This document shows, one piece after another, positions 18,151 to 26,860 of a DNA stretch of 64,000 nt (the stretch's first letter is position 1; each line of letters opens with the position of its first letter). A program made the position numbers and the translations under genes. Below the pieces are notes generated by a model. The model did no database searches and was not told where the DNA came from. It was given only the letters and a program-made list of their open reading frames with translations. This stretch comes from Pseudobutyrivibrio ruminis (GTDB lineage: Bacteria > Bacillota > Clostridia > Lachnospirales > Lachnospiraceae): positions 1-64,000 of the forward strand of contig SVER01000005.1 in the NCBI GenBank assembly GCA_015057315.1, read 5' to 3'.

Positions 18151-19032
18151 ATGTATACACAGTTCTTGGGCAATTATCTGCTTCAAAGAGGAATTGTAAC
18201 TCAGGATCAGTTATTCGAAGCCATGTCCCGCTTATCACAAACTCATATCAAGCTTGGCACTATCGCTATTAAAGAAGGCCTTATGACTGCCAAGGAAGTG
18301 GACGAGTGTCTCTATGTACAATCCAGAGAAGATAAACGTTTTGGCGAAATAGCAATTGAGCGAGGCTACCTTACAGAAGATCAGGTAAACGATTTGCTAT
18401 CAATGCAAACTCCTGATTACATTCTTTTAGGACAGAATCTAGTTGAAGATGGTGTCTTCTCCTACGAAGATTTAGAGAGAATCCTTTTCGACTACAGAAA
18501 TGATACAGAGCTTTACGACCTAAGCTTAGATGTAGAAAACCAGGATGCAATAGCTGCCATAATATCAAAGTTCTTCCTGGTTGCAGAGATGCCTGTAGAG
18601 CCTACAAATGTAATGTACCTTGAGCTGATGTTTAACAGCTTGATTCGATTTGTTGGTGAGGACTTTTCTCCTCTCACGCCTATGGTACTTGATGAATATC
18701 CAATCACCTTTGGAGTGTCTCAGGCCATTTCCAGTGACAGAGATTATGTAACCCACATAGACTGCGACAGAGACACAGCCATTGCCTTTGCATCCAGATA
18801 TGCCAACGAAGAATTTGCAGAGTTCGATGAATATGTCATTGCAGCCTTAGAAGATTTTCTAAACCTTCACAATGGACTCTTCATCGTCAACGTATCAAAC
18901 GACACCTCCAAGACGATTTCGCTTGCGCCACCAGAAATCACCATGGAAGGAGTCCTCAGTGGCCCTAACAAGTGCGTAGACTTTCCAGTAGCCTACCCAT
19001 TTGGAACTATACATTTGATAATATGCTTCTAG
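18151..19032 (+). CDS. MshEN-like repeat protein with CheX-like domain
   Basis: A 293-residue protein. Residues 1-115 hold three consecutive segments of the form (L/F)G-x6-G followed by a helix ending near Q: LGTIAIKEG, FGEIAIERG and LGQNLVEDG. This is the spacing of the c-di-GMP-binding motif of MshEN domains. The last about 150 residues have the length and layout of a CheX/CheC-like chemotaxis phosphatase domain (EPTNVMYLELMFNSLIRF...). It is coupled to the CheY-like gene 3 bases upstream, with GGAGG before the ATG. Inference: a phosphatase for that regulator whose activity may respond to c-di-GMP. Domain calls are from pattern only. Confidence 0.6.
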   Translation: MYTQFLGNYLLQRGIVTQDQLFEAMSRLSQTHIKLGTIAIKEGLMTAKEVDECLYVQSREDKRFGEIAIERGYLTEDQVNDLLSMQTPDYILLGQNLVEDGVFSYEDLERILFDYRNDTELYDLSLDVENQDAIAAIISKFFLVAEMPVEPTNVMYLELMFNSLIRFVGEDFSPLTPMVLDEYPITFGVSQAISSDRDYVTHIDCDRDTAIAFASRYANEEFAEFDEYVIAALEDFLNLHNGLFIVNVSNDTSKTISLAPPEITMEGVLSGPNKCVDFPVAYPFGTIHLIICF

Positions 19033-19066
19033 TACGACTTTAGTACGGCGACTAATAAGCCCAGAA

Positions 19067-19096
19067 AAAAGCCAGTGATTGAATTCACTGGCTTTT
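19067..19096. terminator. Bidirectional intrinsic terminator
   Basis: A perfect 12-base stem, AAAAGCCAGTGA (19067-19078) with TCACTGGCTTTT (19085-19096), 6-base loop and A/T tracts on either side. It serves the CheX-like gene on the plus strand and thrC on the minus strand. Confidence 0.9.
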
Positions 19097-19114
19097 GTAT
19101 TGGATACCGCTTAC

Positions 19115-20605
19115 TTATACATTAAGGAAGCGCTTTACTTCTGGGCACATGTCCTCTACTTCGATGACTGTGTCGTGGCGAACAGGAGCTTTACGGATTT
19201 CTTCAATGGCGCCAGGAACGGCAACCTTTGCGATTTCTGAAAGCTTGTCTACAAGTACAAAGTCTTCCTCAGATTCGTATGCTGAATCGATAGCGCCCAT
19301 AACAGCTCTTGTAAACTTAAATGGGCTTGCAGTAGATGCAATAACTGTAGTCTTGTCATCTCCTGTTTCATTCTTGTATTTATTATATACTGTAGATGCT
19401 ACAGATGTATGTGTGTCGATTACATAGCCTGTATCCTCATATAGCTTCTTAATAGTATTGCCTGTCTCTTCCTCTGATGCATAGTTTCCATAGAAGCTAT
19501 CAAGCTTAGCCTTCATATCAGCTGTAATCTCGTATTTGCCTGTAGTCTTAAGGCTTTCCATAAGCTCGCTATTTTTAGCAGCATCATCACCTGCAATGTG
19601 ATAGATTAATCTCTCAAGGTTGCTAGAGATAAGGATATCCATTGATGGAGAATTTGTAAGGATAAATTCTCTGTTCTTGTCGTACTCACCTGTTGTAAAG
19701 AAATCATAAAGAACCTTGTTCTCATTTGATGCACAAATAAGCTTTTCGATTGGAAGTCCCATGTTCTTAGCGTAGTATGCTGCAAGAATATTACCAAAAT
19801 TTCCAGTAGGAACTACTACGTTAATTGTTTCACCTTCTGTTACCTTTTCCTCTGATAAAAGCTTAGCATAAGCATATACGTAGTAAGCAATCTGTGGAAC
19901 AAGACGTCCTATGTTAATTGAGTTGGCAGATGATAACTGGAAGCCTGCTTTATCAAGCTCTTCAGCTAATGCCTTGTCATTGAACATCTTCTTAACACCA
20001 GTCTGAGCCTGATCAAAGTTACCCTTGATACCAACTACATGAGTGTTATCACCCTTCTGGGTAACCATCTGGCGCTCCTGAATAGCAGAAACACCATTCT
20101 TTGGATAAAATACTACAATGCGTGTGCCCTTAACATCTGCAAAACCAGCAAGTGCAGCCTTACCTGTATCACCAGATGTAGCTGTAAGAATTACGATATC
20201 GTTCTTAATATTATTTTTACGAGCGGAAGTAATCATAAGATGTGGCAGGATAGAAAGTGCCATATCCTTAAAAGCAATTGTTGCACCATGAAACAGCTCA
20301 AGATAATATGCCCCATCAGCGTATACCAAAGGTGCAATCTCTTCTGTGTCGAACTTGCTGTCATAGGCATTTTCAATACATTTCTTTAATTCGTCCTCTG
20401 TGAAATCTGTAAGGAAAAGCTTTAATACTTCGTAAGCTACCTGCTGATAATTCATCTCAGAAAGCTCTTTAAGTGACTTATCAAGCTTTGGAATAGATGT
20501 AGGAACGAATAAACCTCCATCGTCAGCCAAGCCCTTTAAGATAGCCTGTGAAGCAGTAATCTCTGTTTTATTTGTATCTCTTGTACTTACGTAATTGATT
20601 CCCAT
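19115..20605 (-). CDS. thrC: Threonine synthase
   Basis: A 496-residue PLP enzyme turning O-phosphohomoserine into threonine. The N-terminal signature YVSTRD and the PLP-lysine motif HGATIAFKDMAL are present, with TATSGDTGKAA and the NSINIGRL segment of the phosphate-binding region, as in the long (yeast/E. coli-type) class. A GAGGAAG ribosome site precedes the ATG. It is monocistronic, with its own terminator downstream. No T-box or other leader RNA was seen in the short upstream region. Confidence 0.95.
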   Translation of the reverse strand: MGINYVSTRDTNKTEITASQAILKGLADDGGLFVPTSIPKLDKSLKELSEMNYQQVAYEVLKLFLTDFTEDELKKCIENAYDSKFDTEEIAPLVYADGAYYLELFHGATIAFKDMALSILPHLMITSARKNNIKNDIVILTATSGDTGKAALAGFADVKGTRIVVFYPKNGVSAIQERQMVTQKGDNTHVVGIKGNFDQAQTGVKKMFNDKALAEELDKAGFQLSSANSINIGRLVPQIAYYVYAYAKLLSEEKVTEGETINVVVPTGNFGNILAAYYAKNMGLPIEKLICASNENKVLYDFFTTGEYDKNREFILTNSPSMDILISSNLERLIYHIAGDDAAKNSELMESLKTTGKYEITADMKAKLDSFYGNYASEEETGNTIKKLYEDTGYVIDTHTSVASTVYNKYKNETGDDKTTVIASTASPFKFTRAVMGAIDSAYESEEDFVLVDKLSEIAKVAVPGAIEEIRKAPVRHDTVIEVEDMCPEVKRFLNV

Positions 20606-20697
20606 TGATTCTTCCTCTCTATATTATTTTCTTTCCAAATACATTAACACACTAAAGCGCTAAAATCTAGTGAATATCTACACAATTTTGAAGAAAT

Positions 20698-23580
20698 CTA
20701 CTCAACAGCTTTCAGCGATTCTGTCATACTTATTTCTTCAAGCTTCTTTCCCATGAATAAATCGATAATAAAAGTAAATACTACCGTAAGTACAAAGGCT
20801 ATTGTATAGCTAAGTATTGTAACTCTAACATCAAATGTAATTAAATCAACCACTATCTCACTCATAATAAAAGCATGTAGAAGCTTACCAAGGAATAGTC
20901 CAACTGCTGCTCCCATAATAGACAATATTATATTTTCTCTAAATACATAAGACCTTGTTTCTTCCTTGTAAAAGCCCAATACCTTTACAGTGGCAATTTC
21001 TCTTACTCGTTCTGCTATATTGATATTGGTAAGATTGTAAACAACCACAGCAGATAGAGCCATAGCACAGCCGATTACCAAGTACACAATGATATTAAGG
21101 CTTTCCATCATATTGTCTACTCTATCAAGCATATCATCTGTAGCAGATACAACAGTCACCCTTTTATCGTTCATAAGCTTAGCCCCAACTCCGTGGGCAT
21201 TCTCCCCTTCTTTTACATTTAGATATACATTTTTCTTTTCAGGAAGTTGGCCTATGGTGTTTTCGTATCCTGTTTTGGTAAGATACATGTAATTGTATAT
21301 GAAATTTTCATTTATGGCAGTAACCTTAAACTTAGTTTTCGCCAGATTCTCAGAAGATATTGTTATTGTATCTCCCACTTTTATATTATATCTATCACTT
21401 AAGCCCTGATTGATTATAGCTTCATCATCCTTTAAATCTGAAAAGCTAATATGCTTTCCCTTTTCATCATGCATATCATAAAATTTATCTAAAGGAGCAT
21501 CATTATCATACACATTAAGATAGATATTCTTAGTGTACTTACCTGCTTTCATATCCACAGATGTATGATAATACAAAAGATAGTCTTCGTTAGAATATCC
21601 CATATTTTCCAGTAAGGATACATCTTCTTCCCCATTCTTTAATGTAATATCTACATCATACTTAGATATATTTGAAAACTGATTAACAGCAATATCAGCA
21701 ATAGAATCATATATACCAAAGCCTGCCACAAGAAGTGCCGTACAGCCACCAATACCTAGCACCATCATAAACAAGCGTCCTTTATATCTAAATATATTTC
21801 TAAGGCTAACCTTTTTTAAGAACTTTAGCCTGTTCCAGAAAAATGTAATATACTCCAGGAAAATTCGCTTACCGGCCTTAGGAGCCTTTGGGCGCATTAA
21901 TGAAGCTGCCATTTCCTGCATCTCATATCTACATGAAAGAATAGTCACTCCCACCGAACATAATAATGCAACTATAAAGCTGATTATCAGCATTGATGAA
22001 CTAAAGTAGTAGCTTATATCAGAAGTGTTGTACATCATCTGATAAGCAAACCAGATAGCCTTTGGGAAAGCAATTGTACCTGCAATAAAACCAATGGTTG
22101 CACCAATCAGAGAAGCACTTCCTGAATATGCCACAAACTTGCCCATAATACTTCCACTGCTATATCCTAAAGCCTTCAATACACCTATTTGGGTTCTTTG
22201 ATCCTCTACCATTCTGTTCATAGTAGTCATACATACAAGTGCAGCCACCAGGAAAAAGAATATAGGAAATACATTTGCAATAGCACCTACTATTGTGGAA
22301 TCACTTTCAAAACAGACATAACCTACATTTGAATCCCTGCCCATTAAATATGTACTGGCTTCTTCTATGTCATCTATTTTATCCCTTGCTTCTTCAATCT
22401 CCTTTTCGGCATCATCTATCTTAGTATTAAATTCTTCTACTCCATCTTCATATTCAGCCTTACCATCCTCATATTTCTTTAGACCACTAGCATATTCCTT
22501 TCTTGCAGATTCTAATCCTGCTTGTAGTGTATAAAGATTTGCACTGTACTGTTGATAGGTAGCAACTAAAGTCTGATACTGAGCTTCATCATAGTATTCA
22601 GGGGACATTTGCTTGACCTGCTCCATCTTATTTATATTAGAAAGCATTTCATCTAATGCAACTTTAAGCTCAGCTTCTTTATTTTCATATTCATTTATTT
22701 GAGCCTTTCCAGCATCAAGCTGTTTTTTTGCCTTATCCAAATCAGCCTTCGCATTATCAAGCTCTTCCCCTGTTTCTTTTCTTTTATCCTCAAGCTCTTT
22801 TTCAGCATCAGCTAATTCTTCTGTGGCATCGGCTATTATTCTTTCATACCTGTTTTCAGCAGCCGTATCTAAGGCTTTTTGTATATTATCCTCATTACTT
22901 TCTATCAAATCCTTATACTCATCTGAATAAAGAGGTAAATCACTATCCAGCTTAACGTAGCAATCCGTATAAACCTCTGAATCAAAGCCACCCTCATTTA
23001 TATAGATAAATCCATCTAACACACCGCTTCCAAGAGCTGTATTGCCACGCTCGTACTGGATAAAAAGGGGCGATTTAACAAGACCTGCTATTTTATACTC
23101 CTTGTATTTAAAATGGTCGCTATCTTCTTTTTCATTGCTGTTAGAAATCGTCACCATATTTCCAATAGAAGAACTATCAAACAGATAAGAATCCACAAGA
23201 CATTCATTGTCCTCTGATGGCATATTTCCTTCAACAAGCTCTATTTTATTGATTTTAGTTGGAATACTGATGGCTTTGATGGCATGAGACATTCCCTCAT
23301 AATCTGCCAATACATCAAAAGAAATGGAAGGCTCTACAGCCCTTGCTTTTATATTATTTTCCAGATAATTTATATCTTCATCTTCAAAACCTAATGTAGA
23401 AACTAATCGATAATCAAAAAATTCCTTGTCCTTTAAATAGTCGTGCATAGATGTGCGCATAGCAGGATCTGTTACCTTTAATCCAGCAAAAAATCCCACA
23501 CCAAGAGCAATGATTAATAGCAATGCTAAAAATCTGCCAAAGGTATCTTTAATTTCTCTTAATAATGAAACCAACAGCAT
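20698..23580 (-). CDS. FtsX/MacB-like ABC transporter permease with coiled-coil extracellular domain
   Basis: About 960 residues. An N-terminal span (about 10-30) leads to a large extracytoplasmic domain, which includes a long charged coiled coil (about 240-415, with many Glu/Lys heptads). A first FtsX-type block of spans follows, then a second extracellular domain and a last three-span FtsX block at the C-terminus (VIYLVIGCAMALSAVVVYNL, then two more). I chose the ATG at 23580 (AGGTGA upstream); a GTG three codons earlier is less likely. The cognate ATPase is encoded 59 bases upstream. Such pairs export lipids, peptides or drive envelope work; the substrate is unknown. Confidence 0.88.
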   Translation of the reverse strand: MLLVSLLREIKDTFGRFLALLLIIALGVGFFAGLKVTDPAMRTSMHDYLKDKEFFDYRLVSTLGFEDEDINYLENNIKARAVEPSISFDVLADYEGMSHAIKAISIPTKINKIELVEGNMPSEDNECLVDSYLFDSSSIGNMVTISNSNEKEDSDHFKYKEYKIAGLVKSPLFIQYERGNTALGSGVLDGFIYINEGGFDSEVYTDCYVKLDSDLPLYSDEYKDLIESNEDNIQKALDTAAENRYERIIADATEELADAEKELEDKRKETGEELDNAKADLDKAKKQLDAGKAQINEYENKEAELKVALDEMLSNINKMEQVKQMSPEYYDEAQYQTLVATYQQYSANLYTLQAGLESARKEYASGLKKYEDGKAEYEDGVEEFNTKIDDAEKEIEEARDKIDDIEEASTYLMGRDSNVGYVCFESDSTIVGAIANVFPIFFFLVAALVCMTTMNRMVEDQRTQIGVLKALGYSSGSIMGKFVAYSGSASLIGATIGFIAGTIAFPKAIWFAYQMMYNTSDISYYFSSSMLIISFIVALLCSVGVTILSCRYEMQEMAASLMRPKAPKAGKRIFLEYITFFWNRLKFLKKVSLRNIFRYKGRLFMMVLGIGGCTALLVAGFGIYDSIADIAVNQFSNISKYDVDITLKNGEEDVSLLENMGYSNEDYLLYYHTSVDMKAGKYTKNIYLNVYDNDAPLDKFYDMHDEKGKHISFSDLKDDEAIINQGLSDRYNIKVGDTITISSENLAKTKFKVTAINENFIYNYMYLTKTGYENTIGQLPEKKNVYLNVKEGENAHGVGAKLMNDKRVTVVSATDDMLDRVDNMMESLNIIVYLVIGCAMALSAVVVYNLTNINIAERVREIATVKVLGFYKEETRSYVFRENIILSIMGAAVGLFLGKLLHAFIMSEIVVDLITFDVRVTILSYTIAFVLTVVFTFIIDLFMGKKLEEISMTESLKAVE

Positions 23581-23639
23581 ACATATCACCTATAAACAAG
23601 GAAGAACATTTTGAAACATCATTTCAAAAATGATTACAT

Positions 23640-24341
23640 CTACCAAATTATCTCATCTACACTCTTAGGATTCTCGTTTAGCTTAATGCTTGAAACTGTT
23701 CCTGATTTTACAGTTATCACTCTATCTGCCATTGCCGTCAAGGCATGATTGTGAGTAATTACAACAACTGTTTTATGATTCTTCTTACAGGTTTCCTGCA
23801 ATAGCTTAAGCACCGCTCGTCCTGTTTCATCATCAAGGGCTCCTGTAGGCTCATCACACAAAAGTAGCTTAGGATTTTTTGCCAAAGCTCTTGCTATAGC
23901 AACTCTTTGCTGCTCTCCACCTGATAACTGAGCCGGGAAATTGTTCATTCTATCTTTTAAGCCTACAGATGTAAGTATTTCCTCAGCCCCAATTGGATCC
24001 TTGCAAATCTGAGCCGCCAATTCCACATTTTCCTTAGCAGTAAGATTTCCCACCAGATTATAAAACTGAAATACAAAGCCTACATCATAGCGCCTATAGC
24101 TGGTTAGTTCCCTTGGACTATAGCCTGATATGTCTCTATCAGCAAGATATACTCCGCCAGCTGTCAAAGTATCCATACCACCTAGAATATTAAGTATTGT
24201 AGTCTTGCCTGCGCCAGAGGCTCCTACAATAATACAAAACTCCCCCTCTTCTATCTCAAAATTAACATCCTTCAATGCTTCAATTTTTATATCACCAGTC
24301 TTATAGGTTTTGCCTACATTCTTAAATTCAACAAATGCCAT
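23640..24341 (-). CDS. ABC transporter ATP-binding protein (MacB/LolD type)
   Basis: A 233-residue ATPase: Walker [11 protein letters not shown]-loop [12 protein letters not shown], signature [15 protein letters not shown], Walker [14 protein letters not shown]-loop ITHN. The Q-loop and DEPTGALD are typical of the MacB/LolD class, which pairs with FtsX-like permeases such as the next gene. I placed the start at the ATG at 24341, preceded by GGAGG; the frame runs on to 24506 but the extra residues are not ABC-like and would overlap the nfnB terminator and 3' end. Confidence 0.93.
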   Translation of the reverse strand: MAFVEFKNVGKTYKTGDIKIEALKDVNFEIEEGEFCIIVGASGAGKTTILNILGGMDTLTAGGVYLADRDISGYSPRELTSYRRYDVGFVFQFYNLVGNLTAKENVELAAQICKDPIGAEEILTSVGLKDRMNNFPAQLSGGEQQRVAIARALAKNPKLLLCDEPTGALDDETGRAVLKLLQETCKKNHKTVVVITHNHALTAMADRVITVKSGTVSSIKLNENPKSVDEIIW

Positions 24342-24409
24342 AGGTAATACCTCCATCGCAAAACTTAAGGATTGTAAAGCAAATATATCATGAATTTGTG
24401 ACATAAATA

Positions 24410-24441
24410 AGAAAATCCACCCTAAATAAGGTGGATTTTCT
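24410..24441 (-). terminator. Intrinsic terminator of the nfn operon
   Basis: A perfect 12-base stem, AGAAAATCCACC (24410-24421) with GGTGGATTTTCT (24430-24441), 8-base loop, followed on the minus strand by a T-rich stretch. It sits 13 bases after the nfnB stop and separates it from the ABC exporter genes. Confidence 0.88.
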
Positions 24442-24453
24442 AACCAATAACAT

Positions 24454-25839
24454 TTATTTATTCTTGAAATATTCATCGATGGCTGCAGCCGCTGTCTTTC
24501 CAGCACCCATAGCCAGGATAACTGTTGCGGCGCCTGTTACCGCATCACCACCAGCGTAAACGCCAGCCTTTGTTGTTGCGCCATCCTCTGTTGCAATAAG
24601 ACAGCCCTTCTTGTTTGTCTCAAGGCCTGCTGTTGTGCTTGAGATAAGTGGGTTTGGTGATGTACCAAGTGACATGATTACTGTATCGCATTCGATTTCG
24701 TATTCACTACCTGGAATTTCAACTGGTCTACGTCTGCCTGAAGCATCTGGCTCGCCAAGTTCCATCTTAATAATCTTACATCCCTTAACTGAACCTTCCT
24801 CGTTAACAAGGATCTCAACAGGGTTCTGAAGAAGATCAAAAATAACGCCCTCTTCCTTAGCGTGATGTACTTCTTCTGCTCTTGCAGGAAGCTCAGCCTC
24901 TGAACGACGATATACTACGTGAACCTCTGCTCCAAGACGAAGTGCTGTACGGGCAGCATCCATAGCAACGTTACCGCCACCAACAACTACTACCTTCTTA
25001 CCGCGGGCAATTGGTGTATCATAGCCTTCCTTGAATGCCTTCATAAGATTGTTTCTTGTAAGGAATTCGTTTGCTGAGAATACGCCGTTAGCCTGCTCAC
25101 CAGGAATATGCATAAACATTGGAAGTCCAGCACCTGAGCCGATAAATACTGCTTCGAAGCCTTCCTTCTCAATAAGCTCGTCAATTGTGATTGAACGGCC
25201 GATGATTACGTTCTTTTCAAACTTAACGCCAAGTCCCTTAACGTTTTCTACTTCAGCCTTAACAACCTTTTCCTTTGGAAGACGGAATTCTGGAATACCA
25301 TAAACAAGTACGCCACCCATCTCGTGAAGAGCTTCAAATACTGTTACGTCATAGCCAAGCTTAGCAAGGTCTCCAGCTGCTGTAAGACCTGAAGGGCCTG
25401 AACCAATAACAGCTACCTTGTGTCCGTTAGGAGTAGATGTGTTCTTTGGCTTGATTCCGTTTTCTCTAGCCCAGTCAGCTACGAATCTTTCAAGCTTACC
25501 AATGGCAACAGCTTCGCCCTTGATACCACGGATACATTTACCTTCACACTGAGATTCCTGTGGACAAACACGTCCGCAAACTGCTGGAAGTGCAGATGAC
25601 TCAGAAATAATCTCGTAAGCCTTCTCAAAATTACGTTCCTTAACCTGCTCGATAAATGCAGGGATATTAATAGAAACTGGGCAACCGCCTACACACATAG
25701 GCTTCTTGCAATTAAGGCAACGGCTTGCCTCTGCAACTGCCTCTTCCTCTGTATATCCTAAACATACCTCTTCAAAGTTAGTAGCACGAACCTTTGGGTC
25801 CTGCTCAGAAATAGGTACTCTAACCATCATATCTGCCAT
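24454..25839 (-). CDS. nfnB: NfnB: large subunit of electron-bifurcating transhydrogenase (GltD-like)
   Basis: A 461-residue flavoprotein related to the small chain of glutamate synthase. N-terminal cysteines for two [4Fe-4S] clusters are visible (CLNCKKPMCVGGCP and CGRVCPQESQCEGKC), then two dinucleotide-binding folds (GSGPSGLTAAGDLA for FAD, VVVVGGGNVAMDAARTA for NADPH). Taken alone it would be called GltA/GltD, but the overlapping NfnA-type partner upstream and the lack of a large glutamate synthase gene indicate NADH-dependent reduced ferredoxin:NADP oxidoreductase. The start codon overlaps the nfnA stop region, with GGAGG inside nfnA. Confidence 0.88.
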   Translation of the reverse strand: MADMMVRVPISEQDPKVRATNFEEVCLGYTEEEAVAEASRCLNCKKPMCVGGCPVSINIPAFIEQVKERNFEKAYEIISESSALPAVCGRVCPQESQCEGKCIRGIKGEAVAIGKLERFVADWARENGIKPKNTSTPNGHKVAVIGSGPSGLTAAGDLAKLGYDVTVFEALHEMGGVLVYGIPEFRLPKEKVVKAEVENVKGLGVKFEKNVIIGRSITIDELIEKEGFEAVFIGSGAGLPMFMHIPGEQANGVFSANEFLTRNNLMKAFKEGYDTPIARGKKVVVVGGGNVAMDAARTALRLGAEVHVVYRRSEAELPARAEEVHHAKEEGVIFDLLQNPVEILVNEEGSVKGCKIIKMELGEPDASGRRRPVEIPGSEYEIECDTVIMSLGTSPNPLISSTTAGLETNKKGCLIATEDGATTKAGVYAGGDAVTGAATVILAMGAGKTAAAAIDEYFKNK

Positions 25840-26729
25840 TATTTGTCACCTCCGCAATTTCCGCATCCGCCGTGGTGTGTATCGCCCTCCTGAATCTTAA
25901 GAAGCGCTCTACCTTCCTCTGTCTTGTACTGCTTGCTACGAGCCATAGCCTGATCAAAATCAACCAGGTGACCATCAAACTCAGGTCCATCTACACAAGC
26001 AAACTTAACCTCATCACCAACAACAAGACGGCAAGCTCCACACATACCAGTTCCATCAACCATGATTGGGTTCATAGAAACTACTGTTGGAATGCCTAAT
26101 TCCTTTGTAAGGAGGCATACAAATTTCATCATAATCATAGGACCGATTGCTACACAGTGGTCAAATCTCTTGCCTTCATCCCATAAAGCCTGAAGCTGCT
26201 GACAACCATTTCCGTGGAAGCCATAGCTACCATCATCTGTTGCAAGATAAAGCTCTGTAGCAACTGCCTTCATTTCTTCCTCGTAGAAAAGGATGTCCTT
26301 AGTACGTGCACCAATAATAACAGTTGAATCAATGCCATGCTCCTTAAGCCATTTAACCTGAGGATATACTGGCGCTGTACCAACACCACCTGCTATGAAA
26401 ACGATGTTCTTCTTTTTGGTCTCTTCAAGATTCTCTTCTAAGCAAAGCTCTGATGGCTGACCAAGTGGTCCAACAAAATCATCAAATGCATCCCCCTCAT
26501 TTAAAAGAGCCATACGCTCTGTAGATGCACCAACAGTCTGGAATACTATTGTAACTGTACCCTCGGCTCTATCGTAATCACAAATAGTAAGCGGAATACG
26601 CTCGCCCTCTTCGTCGATTTTTACAATAATAAACTGTCCTGGCAAACAACCTGCAGCAACGCGAGGTGCCTTGACAACCATTAGGAAAATCTTATCTGAA
26701 AGCTTTTCCTTTTTTAAGATTGAATACAT
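25839..26729 (-). CDS. nfnA: NfnA: small subunit of electron-bifurcating transhydrogenase
   Basis: A 296-residue ferredoxin-NADP reductase-like protein, of the type otherwise annotated sulfide dehydrogenase or dihydroorotate dehydrogenase electron-transfer subunit. It has the FAD-binding barrel (LPGQFIIV, IPLTICDYD), an NAD-binding fold (IVFIAGGVGTAPVYPQ) and cysteines for a [2Fe-2S] cluster (MCGACR and FACVDGPEFDG). The C-terminus has an extra Cys/His tail (HHGGCGNCGG). NfnAB couples NADP reduction by reduced ferredoxin to that by NADH, a central redox step in anaerobes. First gene of a two-gene operon. Confidence 0.88.
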   Translation of the reverse strand: MYSILKKEKLSDKIFLMVVKAPRVAAGCLPGQFIIVKIDEEGERIPLTICDYDRAEGTVTIVFQTVGASTERMALLNEGDAFDDFVGPLGQPSELCLEENLEETKKKNIVFIAGGVGTAPVYPQVKWLKEHGIDSTVIIGARTKDILFYEEEMKAVATELYLATDDGSYGFHGNGCQQLQALWDEGKRFDHCVAIGPMIMMKFVCLLTKELGIPTVVSMNPIMVDGTGMCGACRLVVGDEVKFACVDGPEFDGHLVDFDQAMARSKQYKTEEGRALLKIQEGDTHHGGCGNCGGDK

Positions 26730-26819
26730 AAATTAGACTCCTTCCCTATCATCCTTTAATCAGGTATTATATCTTTTTACTTTAGCATTGTAAAGTGTTA
26801 AATTAACCAAATACTAATA

Positions 26820-26851
26820 AATAGCCTCTAGTTTATTTACTAGAGGCTATT
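26820..26851. terminator. Intrinsic terminator
   Basis: A perfect 13-base stem, AATAGCCTCTAGT (26820-26832) with ACTAGAGGCTATT (26839-26851), 6-base loop, flanked by A/T tracts. It lies 10 bases after the stop of the COG0523 GTPase and ends the minus-strand metal-GTPase pair. Confidence 0.88.
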
Positions 26852-26860
26852 TTAAAGACT

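Noticed and set aside
20606-20697. Leader RNA or terminator near thrC and the FtsX-like gene
   Set aside because: Only a weak CACTA/TAGTG inverted repeat without a T-tract; no T-box or other riboswitch elements seen.
24342-24506. N-terminal extension of the MacB-type ATPase
   Set aside because: It reads through the nfnB terminator and 3' end; the ATG at 24341 has a GGAGG site and the normal family start.
24454-25839. Glutamate synthase small chain
   Set aside because: No large GOGAT chain is present and the overlapping upstream gene is the NfnA-type partner, so NfnB is the better call.
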